Assembly (NCBI RefSeq): GCF_013019105.1
Contig: NZ_BLTE01000014.1
Span: forward strand, 1 to 64,000
Reading direction: 5' to 3'
DNA from: Fundidesulfovibrio magnetotacticus
GTDB lineage: Bacteria > Desulfobacterota > Desulfovibrionia > Desulfovibrionales > Desulfovibrionaceae
DNA length: 64,000 bases
The notes below the pieces were generated by a model. It was not told where the DNA came from. It ran no database searches and saw only the letters and a list, made by a program, of their open reading frames with translations. Positions within the stretch are counted from its first letter, which is position 1. Every line of letters starts with the position of its first letter. Below, piece by piece: positions 1 through 9,421 of this stretch. Position numbers and translations under genes: made by a program.

Positions 1-730
1 CCGGAAAGTCTTCCGGGAACAGGGCCTTTGCCTTGCCCGCCACGCCCTCGGCTTCATCCAGCTTGTCTTGCGACAGCAGGACGTTCGTCAGGCCAATCCA
101 GCCATTTGTCTTGTCGGGATATCTATCGATGATGATCCTGAAGATTCTTTCGGCGTAGCAGTGCATTCCTTTGCGGTGCAGCGTGTGCGCGAATCTTTCC
201 AATACAGAATACTCGCCTGGAAACAGTATGATTGCCTCGCCCGCAACCATCTCCGCGTCGCTGATCTTGTCTTGCGACAAAAGAACGTTCGTCAGGCCAA
301 CCCAAGCTTGCGCCTTGTCTGGAAACCTGTCGATGATGCTTTCGTAAGACTTTTGGGCTTCACGGTGCATGCCCTTGCGAAACTGCACGTCAGCCACTCT
401 TTCAAGGATGGAGAACTCCTTGTGGAACAAGGTCATAGCATCATTAGCGACGCTCTCGGCGTCCATGATTTTGCCTTGCAACAGCAAAGTATTTATCAGG
501 CCGATCCAGGCATGAATCCTGTCGCGAAATTTTGAGATGATTGCTTTGTAATTTTGTTCGGCATCAAAGTATTTTTCTCTGCGCAATTGTACATGTGCGA
601 GTCTTTCGGCTATCGAGTAATTTTGAGGAAATATCCTGGTTGCTTCCGTTGCAAGCGTCTCTGCTTCGTAAAGCTTGCAATGTAGCAGGAGGTTGTTGAT
701 CTGGTCGTAAATTTGCTTCGCATCGTTCAT
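1..730 (-). CDS. TPR-repeat protein, C-terminus cut by window edge
   Basis: An open frame reads from the ATG at 730 (MNDAKQIYDQINNLLLHCKL) to the left edge without a stop, giving 243 visible residues. The protein is a tandem array of degenerate tetratricopeptide units of about 34 residues arranged as 68-70-residue double repeats; the motifs WIGLTNVLLSQDK and WVGLTNVLLSQDK recur and are nearly identical at DNA level. TPR solenoids bind peptides or partner proteins; no catalytic domain is visible. GC content is visibly lower (about half) than the next genes and codons such as AAA, ATA and TTT are frequent, which suggests acquired DNA. A GGAG lies 14 bases before the ATG, so the start is only moderately sure. 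The specific role is unknown. Confidence 0.75.
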   Translation of the reverse strand, partial: MNDAKQIYDQINNLLLHCKLYEAETLATEATRIFPQNYSIAERLAHVQLRREKYFDAEQNYKAIISKFRDRIHAWIGLINTLLLQGKIMDAESVANDAMTLFHKEFSILERVADVQFRKGMHREAQKSYESIIDRFPDKAQAWVGLTNVLLSQDKISDAEMVAGEAIILFPGEYSVLERFAHTLHRKGMHCYAERIFRIIIDRYPDKTNGWIGLTNVLLSQDKLDEAEGVAGKAKALFPEDFP

Positions 731-886
731 GGCGATCAGTTCTCCAGATGATACACTTCTTAACTGCGTCCATGTTGTGGGGAAAGTCAAGTCGGCATGC
801 CCTGTGGTTTAGCGCCCAGGCCGCCACGGCAGAATGTGACATGGCCAGGGCTTCGGTCCGGGATGTAATGTGGGCGGGTAAAGGAA

Positions 887-916
887 AAGGGCCGACGGAT
901 CACTCCGTCGGCCCTT
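887..916 (-). terminator. Rho-independent terminator of the initiator tRNA
   Basis: A perfect 13-bp stem (887-899 with 904-916) closes a TCAC loop. On the minus strand it is followed by TTTTCCTTT. It lies just 3' of the tRNA gene, so it should end that transcript. Confidence 0.8.
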
Positions 917-923
917 GGCTCCT

Positions 924-1000
924 TGGTTGCGGGGGTGGGATTTGAACCCACGATCTTCGGGTTATGAGCCCGATGAGCTACCGGTCTGCTCCACCCCGCG
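924..1000 (-). tRNA. tRNA-fMet (CAT), initiator
   Basis: The minus strand folds as a 77-nt cloverleaf with an encoded 3' CCA. The anticodon loop is CTCATAA (anticodon CAT), flanked by the GGG/CCC stem pairs characteristic of initiator tRNAs. The first base is C facing A72, the unpaired 1-72 position that distinguishes initiator from elongator tRNA-Met. It has its own promoter upstream and a terminator downstream, so it appears to be a single-gene transcript. Confidence 0.95.
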
Positions 1001-1012
1001 TCGGGAAGACAG

Positions 1013-1041
1013 TATTTATGCTCGTTGCGGCGTGCTGTCAA
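1013..1041 (-). promoter_or_regulatory. Sigma-70 promoter of tRNA-fMet
   Basis: The minus strand shows a perfect -35 TTGACA (1036-1041), a 17-bp spacer and a -10-like TAAATA (1013-1018). This places the start point a few bases before the mature tRNA 5' end at 1000. Confidence 0.6.
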
Positions 1042-1068
1042 CGATTAATTGAAAGAACGCGAAAAAAC

Positions 1069-1566
<498 letters not shown>

Positions 1567-1570
1567 GGGT

Positions 1571-3040
1571 TCACCATCCGGTCAAATAACGTTCTACGGG
1601 TGCGTATTCATCGGTAAGGACCAGCGCGCCGGAGAGGTCCGGCGGCGGGATCCGGCGGTCCAGGCGTCCGGCCATCGCGGGATCGGCGCTGGTCCAATCC
1701 CTGGGGGCGTCGGTCTTGAAGCAGACCAGCAGGAGGTTCTGCGGGGCATCCTCCGCGCCGCCGCTCCAGGTTCGGACCGCGTGGACCTGCGGGAAGGCCT
1801 GGGAGTATGTGGCCGCGAAGGATTTGTAAAGCCTTGCGCGCGGCCCCTGGAGCGCGCCGATGGTGTTCACGATGAGCACCCCGTCGTCCGCCAGGGCCAG
1901 GGCCAGGCGGCGCACGGTCTCCACCGTGGCCAGGTGGAAGGGGATGGAGGCCGCGGAGTTGAACACGTCCACCACGATCACGTCGTAGCGTTGCGTGTTG
2001 GCGTTGAGGAAGGTCCGGGCGTCCTCGTGGCGGATGGTCAGGCGCGGGTCATCTGGCAGGAAGAAGTGCGCGCGGGCCAGGGCCGTGATGCCGGGGTCGA
2101 GCTCCACCACGTCCACGTCGGCGGCCGGGTGGCTGCGCAGCACGTACTTGGGGAAGGCGTAGGCCCCGCCGCCCAGCACCAGCACGCGGCGCATGCCCGG
2201 GGCGAAGTGCGAGGCCAATGGCAGGAACCGCGTGTAGTTGAGGGCCAGGGCCTCGGGCTCGTCGGGGTAGACGCCCCCCTGCACGCCCTCGGGGCCGGTG
2301 CTCAGGGCCACGATGGTCCGGCCGGTGGTGTAGTCGCGCGAGGGGTAGACCATGGCGCGCTGGTAGGGGGTGTCCACGTCCACCACGCCCTTTGCGGTCA
2401 GGGCGGCGGTCTGGGAGGCGCTGAAGAGGTAGAGCCCCACGCAGGCCAGGGCGGCCAGGGCCTTCAGGGGCCAGCGCCCGGCGTGGCACAGGGCCGAGGC
2501 CCCGGCCAGCACGGCGGCCGTCAGGAAGAGGATGGCCGAGCTGCCGAAGTAGGCGATGAGGAAGAAGCCCCCCGCGAAGACCCCCACGATGGAACCCGCC
2601 GTGGAGAGGGCGTAAAGCCGTCCCACGGTGCGCCCGGCCGTGGCCGTGTCCGTGAGCCGGATGCGCGCGGCGAAGGGGGCGATCATGCCCAGCAGCGTGG
2701 ACGCCGGGCCGAAGAGGCAGGCCACCGCCAGGAGCGACGAGGCGTGCAGCCCCGTGCCCGAGGCGCGGATCATCTCCACCACGAAGGTGTTGGAGAAGCC
2801 GATGGCCGCCGTGCAGGCGGCGGCGGCCAGGATCACGCCCGAGAGGGCCTTGCGCGAGGGGTTGCGGTCGGCCAGGCGCCCGCCCCACCAGTAGCCCAGG
2901 GACAGGGCCGCCAGGATGACCCCGATGACGCTGGTCCAGACCACCGTGGACGTGCCCAGGTAAGGAGCCAGGATGCGCGTGGCGGCCAACTCGATGACCA
3001 TGACCACCGCGCCGCAGAGGAAGACGACGATCTCCAGCAT
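1571..3040 (-). CDS. Fused membrane / spermidine synthase-like protein
   Basis: This 489-residue protein has about seven hydrophobic segments over residues 1-205 (starting [20 protein letters not shown]), then a soluble Rossmann domain like spermidine synthase ([43 protein letters not shown]). This is the architecture of fused MFS/spermidine synthase-like proteins. The aspartate of the active-site strand is present, but the second acidic residue typical of SpeE (DSTD-like) is replaced by VFNSAAS. Aminopropyl transfer is therefore uncertain; another membrane-linked decarboxylated-SAM or SAM reaction is possible. It lies 15 bp downstream of prmC and just upstream of the YchJ-like gene. Confidence 0.75.
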   Translation of the reverse strand: MLEIVVFLCGAVVMVIELAATRILAPYLGTSTVVWTSVIGVILAALSLGYWWGGRLADRNPSRKALSGVILAAAACTAAIGFSNTFVVEMIRASGTGLHASSLLAVACLFGPASTLLGMIAPFAARIRLTDTATAGRTVGRLYALSTAGSIVGVFAGGFFLIAYFGSSAILFLTAAVLAGASALCHAGRWPLKALAALACVGLYLFSASQTAALTAKGVVDVDTPYQRAMVYPSRDYTTGRTIVALSTGPEGVQGGVYPDEPEALALNYTRFLPLASHFAPGMRRVLVLGGGAYAFPKYVLRSHPAADVDVVELDPGITALARAHFFLPDDPRLTIRHEDARTFLNANTQRYDVIVVDVFNSAASIPFHLATVETVRRLALALADDGVLIVNTIGALQGPRARLYKSFAATYSQAFPQVHAVRTWSGGAEDAPQNLLLVCFKTDAPRDWTSADPAMAGRLDRRIPPPDLSGALVLTDEYAPVERYLTGW

Positions 3041-3055
3041 GGGGGCTCCTTGCGC

Positions 3056-3925
3056 TCAGCCGGGCTTGCGGCCCAGGACCGCGCGGTCCAGTCCGGCGAG
3101 GTCCTTGAGGACGCGCACCTGGGTGAAGCCGTGTTCCGGGGCCTCGAAGAGGTCCTTGACGGCCTGGCCCTGCTTCCAGCCGATCTCGGCCAGCAGCGCG
3201 CCCCCGGCGGCCAGGCGGTCCCTGGCGGCGGCGAGCACCGCAGGGTAGGCCTCCAACCCGGTGGGGCCGGGGGTGAGGGCCTGGCGGGGCTCGAAGCGGG
3301 CCACCTCGGGCGAGAGCTCCGCGTATTCCTCCCGGCTTACGTAGGGCGGGTTGGAGACCACCAGCTGATACCCGCCGGGCGCTTCCGGGAGCCCGGAGAA
3401 GTCGGCCTCCACGAATTCCGTGCGGTCTTCCACGCCGTGGCGCAGGGCGTTGGCGCGGGCCACGGCGAGGGCCTCGGGGCTCGAATCCAGGGCGGTGACG
3501 CGCGCCAGGGGCAGATGGAAGGCCAGGCACACGGCCAGGCAGCCCGAGCCGCAGCCCAGGTCCGCCGCATGCAGGGGGGCGTCTTTGGGAAAGAGTCCCA
3601 GGGCCGTCTCCACGATCAGCTCGGTCTCGGGCCGGGGCACCAGCACTCCGGGGCCCACCTGGAAGGTCAGGCTGTAGAATTCGCGCTCGCCCAGGATATA
3701 GGCCGTGGGCTCTCCCCGGCCGCGCCGGGCCACCAGGGGGCGCAGGGCGTCCAGTTCGGGATGGGACAGGGGCCGGTCCAGGTCGAGGATGAGGGCCATG
3801 CGGTCGATGCCCAGGCCCTTGGCCAGCACGAGCTGGGCCGAGAGGCGGGGCGAGTCCACGGCCTTTTCGGAAAAGTAGGCCTCGGTCTTCTGGAGGATTT
3901 CCCGGATGGTGGGCTGTCGGGACAT
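3056..3925 (-). CDS. prmC: Peptide chain release factor N5-glutamine methyltransferase
   Basis: This 289-residue protein is the usual PrmC/HemK length. It has an N-terminal helical release-factor-binding domain (about residues 1-90), the SAM-binding loop DLGCGSGCLAVCLA near residue 125 and the catalytic NPPYVS motif near residue 190. PrmC methylates the glutamine of the GGQ loop in RF1 and RF2, which speeds peptide release. In many bacteria it sits with prfA; here prfA is not in the window and the downstream neighbour is the spermidine-synthase-like gene. The ATG at 3925 begins MSRQPTIREILQ. Confidence 0.93.
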   Translation of the reverse strand: MSRQPTIREILQKTEAYFSEKAVDSPRLSAQLVLAKGLGIDRMALILDLDRPLSHPELDALRPLVARRGRGEPTAYILGEREFYSLTFQVGPGVLVPRPETELIVETALGLFPKDAPLHAADLGCGSGCLAVCLAFHLPLARVTALDSSPEALAVARANALRHGVEDRTEFVEADFSGLPEAPGGYQLVVSNPPYVSREEYAELSPEVARFEPRQALTPGPTGLEAYPAVLAAARDRLAAGGALLAEIGWKQGQAVKDLFEAPEHGFTQVRVLKDLAGLDRAVLGRKPG

Positions 3926-3966
3926 GGGACGATGATGCTACCTGCGCCGGGCGGCGATGCCAAGCG

Positions 3967-6900
3967 CTATTCGCGCGTCCGCGCCGCGCCGGGCTGGCCG
4001 ACGCGGCCCAGGCAGCGGACAAGGGTGGCGTAGAGGGTCTCGGGAAGCACCGGCTTGGTGAGGTAGCCGTCCATGCCCGCCTCCAGGCAGCGTTCGCGGT
4101 CGCCGGCCATGGCGTGGGCGGTGAGGGCCACGAGCACCGGGCGCGTGCCGTCCTGGCGTTGCCGGATGGCCCGGGCCAGCTCGTAGCCGTCCATGACGGG
4201 CATCTGCACGTCCAGGAGCACGGCGGCAAAGGATTCGTTTTCCAGCCGTTCCAGGGCCTGGCTGCCGTTCTCCGCGACGGACGGGACCATGCCCGCCATG
4301 CGCAGGAGTTCGGAGGTGAGTTCGCGGTTGAGGGCGTTGTCGTCCACCACGAGGATCTTCACGCCGCGCAGGGTGGAGTGGTCGCCGCGCGGCAGGGCGT
4401 CGTGCAGGGCGCTGTCGCGGTCCACGCCCAGGGTGGCCCGGAAAGTGAAAGTGCTGCCCCGGTCGGGTTCGGTGTCCACGGCAACGTCACCCCCCATCAT
4501 GTCGGCCAGGCGGCGCACGATGGAGAGGCCCAGCCCCGTGCCGCCGAAGCGGCGCGAGGTGGAGCTGTCGGCCTGCTCGAAGGGGTTGAAGATGCGCGCG
4601 GCCTGCTCGAGGGTCATGCCGATGCCGGTGTCGCGCACGGTGAACACGGCCTCCACGGCGTCGGGGGTGACGCGCCCGGCGCTGACGCTCAAGGACACCT
4701 CCCCGTGCTCGGTGAACTTGAGGGCGTTGCCCACCAGATTGATGAGCACCTGCTCCAGGCGCAGGCTGTCTCCCACCAGGGCGCCCGGCATGTCGGGGGC
4801 TTTCTGGATGGTGAAGTGCAGACGCTTTTCCTCGGCCTTGTCCGTGAAGATGTCGCGCACGGAGTCCAGCACGGAGGAGAGCCGGAAGGGGGCCGGCACC
4901 AGTTCCAGCTTGCCGGCCTCGATCTTGGAGAGGTCGAGCAGGTCGTTGATCAGGCCCTGGAGCATGCGCCCGGCGGTGGTGACCTTTTCGAGGTTGACGC
5001 GCAGCTCGGGCGGCGGGTTCTGGTGCAGGGAGATGTCCGTGAGGCCCAGGATGGCGTTGAGGGGCGAGCGGATCTCGTGGCTGACGTTGGCCAGGAAGTC
5101 GCTCTTGGCCTGGTTGGAGGCCTCGGCGCGCTCCCTGGCCTCGATGAGTTCGGTTTCCAGGCGCTTGCGTTCGGAGATGTCTGCGAAGATCCACAGAACG
5201 CTGGGCTCGTTGAACACCTCGATGAGCGCCGCGGAGCACAGGGCGGGCAGGGGGGCGCCGGGCCCCTGGCGGTGGTGCAGGGCGATTTCGCGGTTGAGCA
5301 CCACCCGCCGGGCATTCAGATCATCCAGGATGGCCTTGCGATCGGCCAGGTTCGCCCACAGGCCCAGCTCCAGGCCCGGGACGCCCATGACCTCCTGGGC
5401 GTCGTGCCCGGTGAGGGCGCAGAAGGCCCGGTTCACCTGGATGACGCGCCCGCCGCGCAGGGAGGAGATGGCCACGGCCACGGGGCTGTACTGGAAGATG
5501 GCCTGGAAGCTTTGCTGGCTGTCGCGCAGGTCTTTTTCGGCGCGCACGCGTTCCTCGATCTCGTGGCGCAGCGAGGCCACCTGGCGCGAGACGGTCTCTT
5601 CGAGCTCCGCGCGCCGGGCCTTGAGCGCGGCCAGCCGCCACGTGTAGAGGCCCCAGAGCGCGGCTGCGGCCGCCGCCAGGCAGAGGGTCTTGAACCAGAC
5701 CGTGCGCCACACAGGCGGCGTGACAACAAGCGAAACCGAAAGGACGGGCCCCCAGAGCCCTTCGTCGTTGGCCGAGCGGGCCTGGAAGGTGTAACGGCCG
5801 GGATCGAGGTTGGTGTAGGTGGCGTGGTTGGCCGTCTGGCCTTCCACCCAGTCTGTGTCGAAGCCTTCGAGGCGGTAGGCGAAGTGATTTTTCTGGGGGT
5901 TGGCGAAGTCCAGCGAGGCAAATTCGAAGGAGACGCTCAGGTCGCCGGGAGAGAGGGTCACCACGGGCTCGGCCGCCGGGACATCCAGCGGGCGGGGGTG
6001 GTTGTTCACCTTGAGCCCCGAGAGGGCCGTCCGGGGAGCGTGGGTGTTGGGTTCCACAAGGGAGGGATCGAATTCGTTGACGCCCGAGAAGCCGCCGAAA
6101 ACCATGTTCGCCCCGGCGCCTTTGTGGAAGGCGTTCATATAGTATTCGAGCCCCGCCAGGCCGTCGCCCCTGGCGTAGTTCCGGATGGCCCCGGTCTCGG
6201 GGTCGAGCCGGGAGATGCCCTTGAAGGTGCTCATCCAGACGCGGCCCTGGGCGTCCAGCGCCAGGCCCTGGATGCCGTCGTCGGTGAGTCCGTCGCGCTC
6301 AGACCAGCGCCTGCACTCGCCGGTGGCGGGATCGAAGAGGTTGAGCCCGCCGTCGGTGCCCACCCAGAGCTTGCCAGTGGGGGCTTCCACGATGGGGGTG
6401 ACGCGGTCGTTGGAGAGACTTTTGGGGTCGCGCGGGTCGTTGCGCCAGTGGCGGAAGACGCCTGTGTGCGGGTCGAAGCGGTTGATGCCGCCGTTGGTGC
6501 CGATCCAGAGCGCGCCGTCGCGCGTCTGGATGATGTGGCGCACGCGGTCGTGGCTGATGGAGTCGGGGTTGGCGGGGTCGTTCTGGTAGCGGGTCACCTT
6601 GCCCGTGTCGGGGTCGATGCGGTTGAGCCCGCCCTTGCTGGTGCCGGCCCAGACGATGCCCGAGTGGTCCTCGAAGAGCCACCAGATCTTGTCCTGCGAG
6701 AGGGTGTTCGGGTCGTCGCGGTCGCTTCGCAGGTGGGTGAAGGTGTTGGTGGAGCGGTCGAGGATGCTGATGCCCTTTTCCACCGTGCCCACCCAGATGC
6801 GCCCCCGGGAGTCTTCCATGATGCAGTTGATCATGTCGTCTCCAAGGCTGGTGGGGTCGGCCGGGTTGTTGCGCCAGGCCTTGTCCAGACGCCGCGAGGC

Positions 6901-8094
6901 GTCCAGGCGGACCATGCCCTCGTAGCGCAGGCCGATCCAGAGGCCGCCTTCGCGGTCGAGGCGCACCGCGCCCACCTCCTTGCCGGGGAGGCCTCCGGGC
7001 TCGCCCGGGGTCTGGCGGTAGACCGCGAACCAGCGCGACCCGGGGATGAGCTTGCTCACGCCCGCCGAGTAGGTGCCGAACCAGAGGATGCCCGACTCGT
7101 CTTCCAGGATGGAGATCACGTCGCTCTGGCTGACGGAGTCCGGCACGTAGGGGTTGTGGGGGAAGAATTCGAAGGACCTGGCCCCGTCCTGCTCCACGAG
7201 CCTGCCCACGCCCGCGCTGGTGGCGGCCCAGAGCATGCCGCGGCGGTCGCGCAGGATGCGGAAGACCCCCACGGAGGGGATGTAACGTTCCAGGGTGCGC
7301 TCGGCAGTGTCCAGGCGCAGGATGCCCACGCCGTCGGTGGCTATCCAGAGCACGGAACCGCCGTCGGGGTGGAGCGCGTTGATCTGGGCCTCGGAGAGCA
7401 GCCTTGTCAGCTCCGGCCATTCGGGAGCCTCCAAAACGCCGCGCTTGCCGTCAAGGAGCAGGAGCGCCTTGCGCGAAGCGGCCCAGACCTGTCCCGAGGC
7501 GTCCTGGGCGATGGCCACGATGTCGGCGTCTTTGGACGCCGCCGCCTCGGCCTGCCCGATGCGCCGGAAGCGGCCCGTGGTCCGGTCCATTTCGGCCAGG
7601 CCGCCCCCCGTGCCGACGCGCAGGATGCCGGAGGCGTCTTCGTGGATGGCGTGCACCTCGTTGCTGGGGATGCTCGCCGGGTTGTCCGGGTTGTGGGAAT
7701 GGACTTCGAAACGCCCCGTGGTCCTGTCGCGGTGCAGCAGGCCCGCGCTGCGTGTGCCGGCCCAGAGGTCGCCTTTGGCGTCCACGGCCAGGGAGCGGAT
7801 GTTGGCGTCGGGCAGAATGTCGGAGGAGAAGATGGTGAAGGAACGGCCGTCGAAGCGGTTCAGGCCGGAGTAGGTGCCGATCCAGAGGAAGCCCTCGCGG
7901 TCCTGCGCCATGCACACGGCGGAGGATTGGGAAAGGCCCTCGTCCACGCCGAAGCTCTGGAAGCGCGGCTGGAAACGGGGGGCCGCCAGGGCGGAGCAGG
8001 GCGCTTGCGCCGCCATGAAGAACAGGACGAACAACGTCGCCAGGGTCTGTGGGAGGCCCGGTCGGAGCGAGGGCCGTCCGTCGGGGCGGATCAT
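3967..8094 (-). CDS. Propeller-type hybrid sensor histidine kinase
   Basis: A 1375-residue periplasmic-sensing hybrid kinase. In order: a signal peptide (hydrophobic LATLFVLFFMAAQA, cleavage near ALAA), about 14 Reg_prop propeller repeats (recurrent WIGT, WVGT and LWFGT motifs) to about residue 690, a Y_Y_Y domain (YTNLDPGRYTFQARSANDEG), a TM helix near 790, a coiled linker, a PAS domain, HisKA (HEIRSPLN), HATPase_c (NALKFTEHG, GGTGLGLSI) and a C-terminal receiver with phosphoacceptor DVQMPVMDG and switch LTKP. This resembles Bacteroides hybrid two-component sensors but without the AraC output, so phosphate should pass on to an unlinked Hpt or regulator. Start: ATG 8094; an in-frame TTG at 8109 is the alternative. 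Ligand unknown. It is divergent from the receiver-TPR gene. Confidence 0.9.
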   Translation of the reverse strand: MIRPDGRPSLRPGLPQTLATLFVLFFMAAQAPCSALAAPRFQPRFQSFGVDEGLSQSSAVCMAQDREGFLWIGTYSGLNRFDGRSFTIFSSDILPDANIRSLAVDAKGDLWAGTRSAGLLHRDRTTGRFEVHSHNPDNPASIPSNEVHAIHEDASGILRVGTGGGLAEMDRTTGRFRRIGQAEAAASKDADIVAIAQDASGQVWAASRKALLLLDGKRGVLEAPEWPELTRLLSEAQINALHPDGGSVLWIATDGVGILRLDTAERTLERYIPSVGVFRILRDRRGMLWAATSAGVGRLVEQDGARSFEFFPHNPYVPDSVSQSDVISILEDESGILWFGTYSAGVSKLIPGSRWFAVYRQTPGEPGGLPGKEVGAVRLDREGGLWIGLRYEGMVRLDASRRLDKAWRNNPADPTSLGDDMINCIMEDSRGRIWVGTVEKGISILDRSTNTFTHLRSDRDDPNTLSQDKIWWLFEDHSGIVWAGTSKGGLNRIDPDTGKVTRYQNDPANPDSISHDRVRHIIQTRDGALWIGTNGGINRFDPHTGVFRHWRNDPRDPKSLSNDRVTPIVEAPTGKLWVGTDGGLNLFDPATGECRRWSERDGLTDDGIQGLALDAQGRVWMSTFKGISRLDPETGAIRNYARGDGLAGLEYYMNAFHKGAGANMVFGGFSGVNEFDPSLVEPNTHAPRTALSGLKVNNHPRPLDVPAAEPVVTLSPGDLSVSFEFASLDFANPQKNHFAYRLEGFDTDWVEGQTANHATYTNLDPGRYTFQARSANDEGLWGPVLSVSLVVTPPVWRTVWFKTLCLAAAAAALWGLYTWRLAALKARRAELEETVSRQVASLRHEIEERVRAEKDLRDSQQSFQAIFQYSPVAVAISSLRGGRVIQVNRAFCALTGHDAQEVMGVPGLELGLWANLADRKAILDDLNARRVVLNREIALHHRQGPGAPLPALCSAALIEVFNEPSVLWIFADISERKRLETELIEARERAEASNQAKSDFLANVSHEIRSPLNAILGLTDISLHQNPPPELRVNLEKVTTAGRMLQGLINDLLDLSKIEAGKLELVPAPFRLSSVLDSVRDIFTDKAEEKRLHFTIQKAPDMPGALVGDSLRLEQVLINLVGNALKFTEHGEVSLSVSAGRVTPDAVEAVFTVRDTGIGMTLEQAARIFNPFEQADSSTSRRFGGTGLGLSIVRRLADMMGGDVAVDTEPDRGSTFTFRATLGVDRDSALHDALPRGDHSTLRGVKILVVDDNALNRELTSELLRMAGMVPSVAENGSQALERLENESFAAVLLDVQMPVMDGYELARAIRQRQDGTRPVLVALTAHAMAGDRERCLEAGMDGYLTKPVLPETLYATLVRCLGRVGQPGAARTRE

Positions 8095-8341
8095 GCTGGA
8101 CTGCGACAAGAAAATCCCCGTGGTGTTCAGTAAGGAACTGAATCAGAAACATAATCAGGAATTATGCCAGGAGTAAAGGACCTTCCGGGGTGTTCCGGGG
8201 GGCGTTTCGTGGGGCGTTCTGTCCAAATCTCGGGACTTCCGACGGTACGACGTGCAATCTGCGGGTCCCCGTTGACATCGGGGCGTGCATGGATCAATTC
8301 AGATAATCCAGGCGTTCATCAAGCATTCAAGGCGGCCTTTC

Positions 8342-9421
8342 ATGCGATTTGACCCCAGCAGCCTCTCGGTGGCCATCCTTTCGGGCGACGTGCGCCACGC
8401 CGCCCTGGACAAGAACACCCTGCTGCGCATGAGGTTTCAGGATGTCCGGGCCTTCCAGTCGCTCCAGCAGTCGCAGGGCCACCTGGAGTCGGGCAACGCA
8501 AGCATCGCGCTCATCGACTCCGCCCTGGCCGACATGGACGGCATCGCCTGCCTGCGCCAACTGGCCAAGGGCAGGCGTACCTCCGTGAAGGCCCTGGTGA
8601 TGGTCACCAGCGAGAGCCAGCAGGAATACGTGATGGACGCCGTCTCCGCCGGATGCTCGGGCTATGTGATCCGTCCGTATTCCCTGGAGACCATGGAGAA
8701 ACACATCCGCGCCGCCTGGAACTCGCTCTCGCCCGGAGAGATCGAGGAGGAGATGCTTCAGAGCGCCCAGGACGCGCTGCGTCGCCAGGACTTCGACGCC
8801 GCCATCAGCGAATTCGAGGAAATGGTCTCCGAGGAGAACGAGGCCCTCAAGTATTTCAACCTGGGCATGGACTACCTCCGGGAGAAGAAATACGGCAAGG
8901 CCATCCTCTCCTTCAACAAGGCCGTGGCCCTCAACGAACTCTACGCCGAGGCCCATCGGGGGCTGGCCTACGCCCACAAGGGCAAAGGCGACGATTCGGC
9001 CTACCAGGAGCATCTGCGCCGCGCCGCCGACCTCTTCGCGCTGCAGGACAAGCTCGCGGAACTCAAGGAAGTGTTCGTGGAGATTCTGCGCGACGACCCG
9101 GAAGCCGTGAACCCCTACAACACCCTGGGGGTGAAGCTCAGGCGCTCCGGGGACTACCTGGGCGCGCTCCATGCCTACAATCAGGCCCTCTCCGTCACTC
9201 CGGAGGACGAAAACCTCCACTACAACATCGCCAAAGCCCACATCTACGCGGGAGACACCGACCGCGCCCTGGATCACCTGCGCCAGGCCCTGGTCCTGAA
9301 GCCGGACTTCTCGGAAGCGGGCCAGCTGGCTCGCCGACTCGAACACGGCGAGTCCGCCGGGGCAGACCCCAAAGACGCGACTCCGGCCAGGGCAAGCGCC
9401 GGAGGGCTCCTCCTCGACTGA
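8342..9421 (+). CDS. Receiver domain-TPR protein (paralogue 1)
   Basis: A 359-residue protein with an N-terminal CheY-like receiver (about residues 1-125) and five or six TPR units after residue 150. The phosphoacceptor is intact (ALIDSALADMDG, with Asp at the right distance from DG), and the usual Lys of the KP switch is Arg (YVIRPYSLET). TPR signatures include YFNLGMDYLREKKYGKAILS and AHRGLAYAHKGKG. The ATG at 8342 follows AAGGCGG; an upstream in-frame ATG at 8285 has no comparable site, and the paralogue at 46.8 kb begins the same way (MRFEP). The stop overlaps the next ATG (TGATG). It is probably a phosphorylation-gated scaffold; target unknown. Confidence 0.85.
   Translation: MRFDPSSLSVAILSGDVRHAALDKNTLLRMRFQDVRAFQSLQQSQGHLESGNASIALIDSALADMDGIACLRQLAKGRRTSVKALVMVTSESQQEYVMDAVSAGCSGYVIRPYSLETMEKHIRAAWNSLSPGEIEEEMLQSAQDALRRQDFDAAISEFEEMVSEENEALKYFNLGMDYLREKKYGKAILSFNKAVALNELYAEAHRGLAYAHKGKGDDSAYQEHLRRAADLFALQDKLAELKEVFVEILRDDPEAVNPYNTLGVKLRRSGDYLGALHAYNQALSVTPEDENLHYNIAKAHIYAGDTDRALDHLRQALVLKPDFSEAGQLARRLEHGESAGADPKDATPARASAGGLLLD

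Noticed and set aside
68-535. 155-codon plus-strand frame over the TPR gene
   Set aside because: It mirrors the TPR repeats on the opposite strand; the minus frame is open through the whole left end and has TPR motifs.
1571-3040. True spermidine synthase (SpeE) call
   Set aside because: The second acidic residue of the SpeE active site is replaced, and the protein has an N-terminal membrane domain; only a synthase-like label is justified.
4114-8133. 1339-codon plus-strand open frame opposite the hybrid kinase
   Set aside because: Same type of shadow; low-complexity composition, no domain, and the minus frame encodes a complete kinase.
8272-8308. TTGACA followed by GATAAT upstream of the receiver-TPR gene
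   Set aside because: The spacing between the two hexamers is about 24 bases, too long for a sigma-70 promoter.
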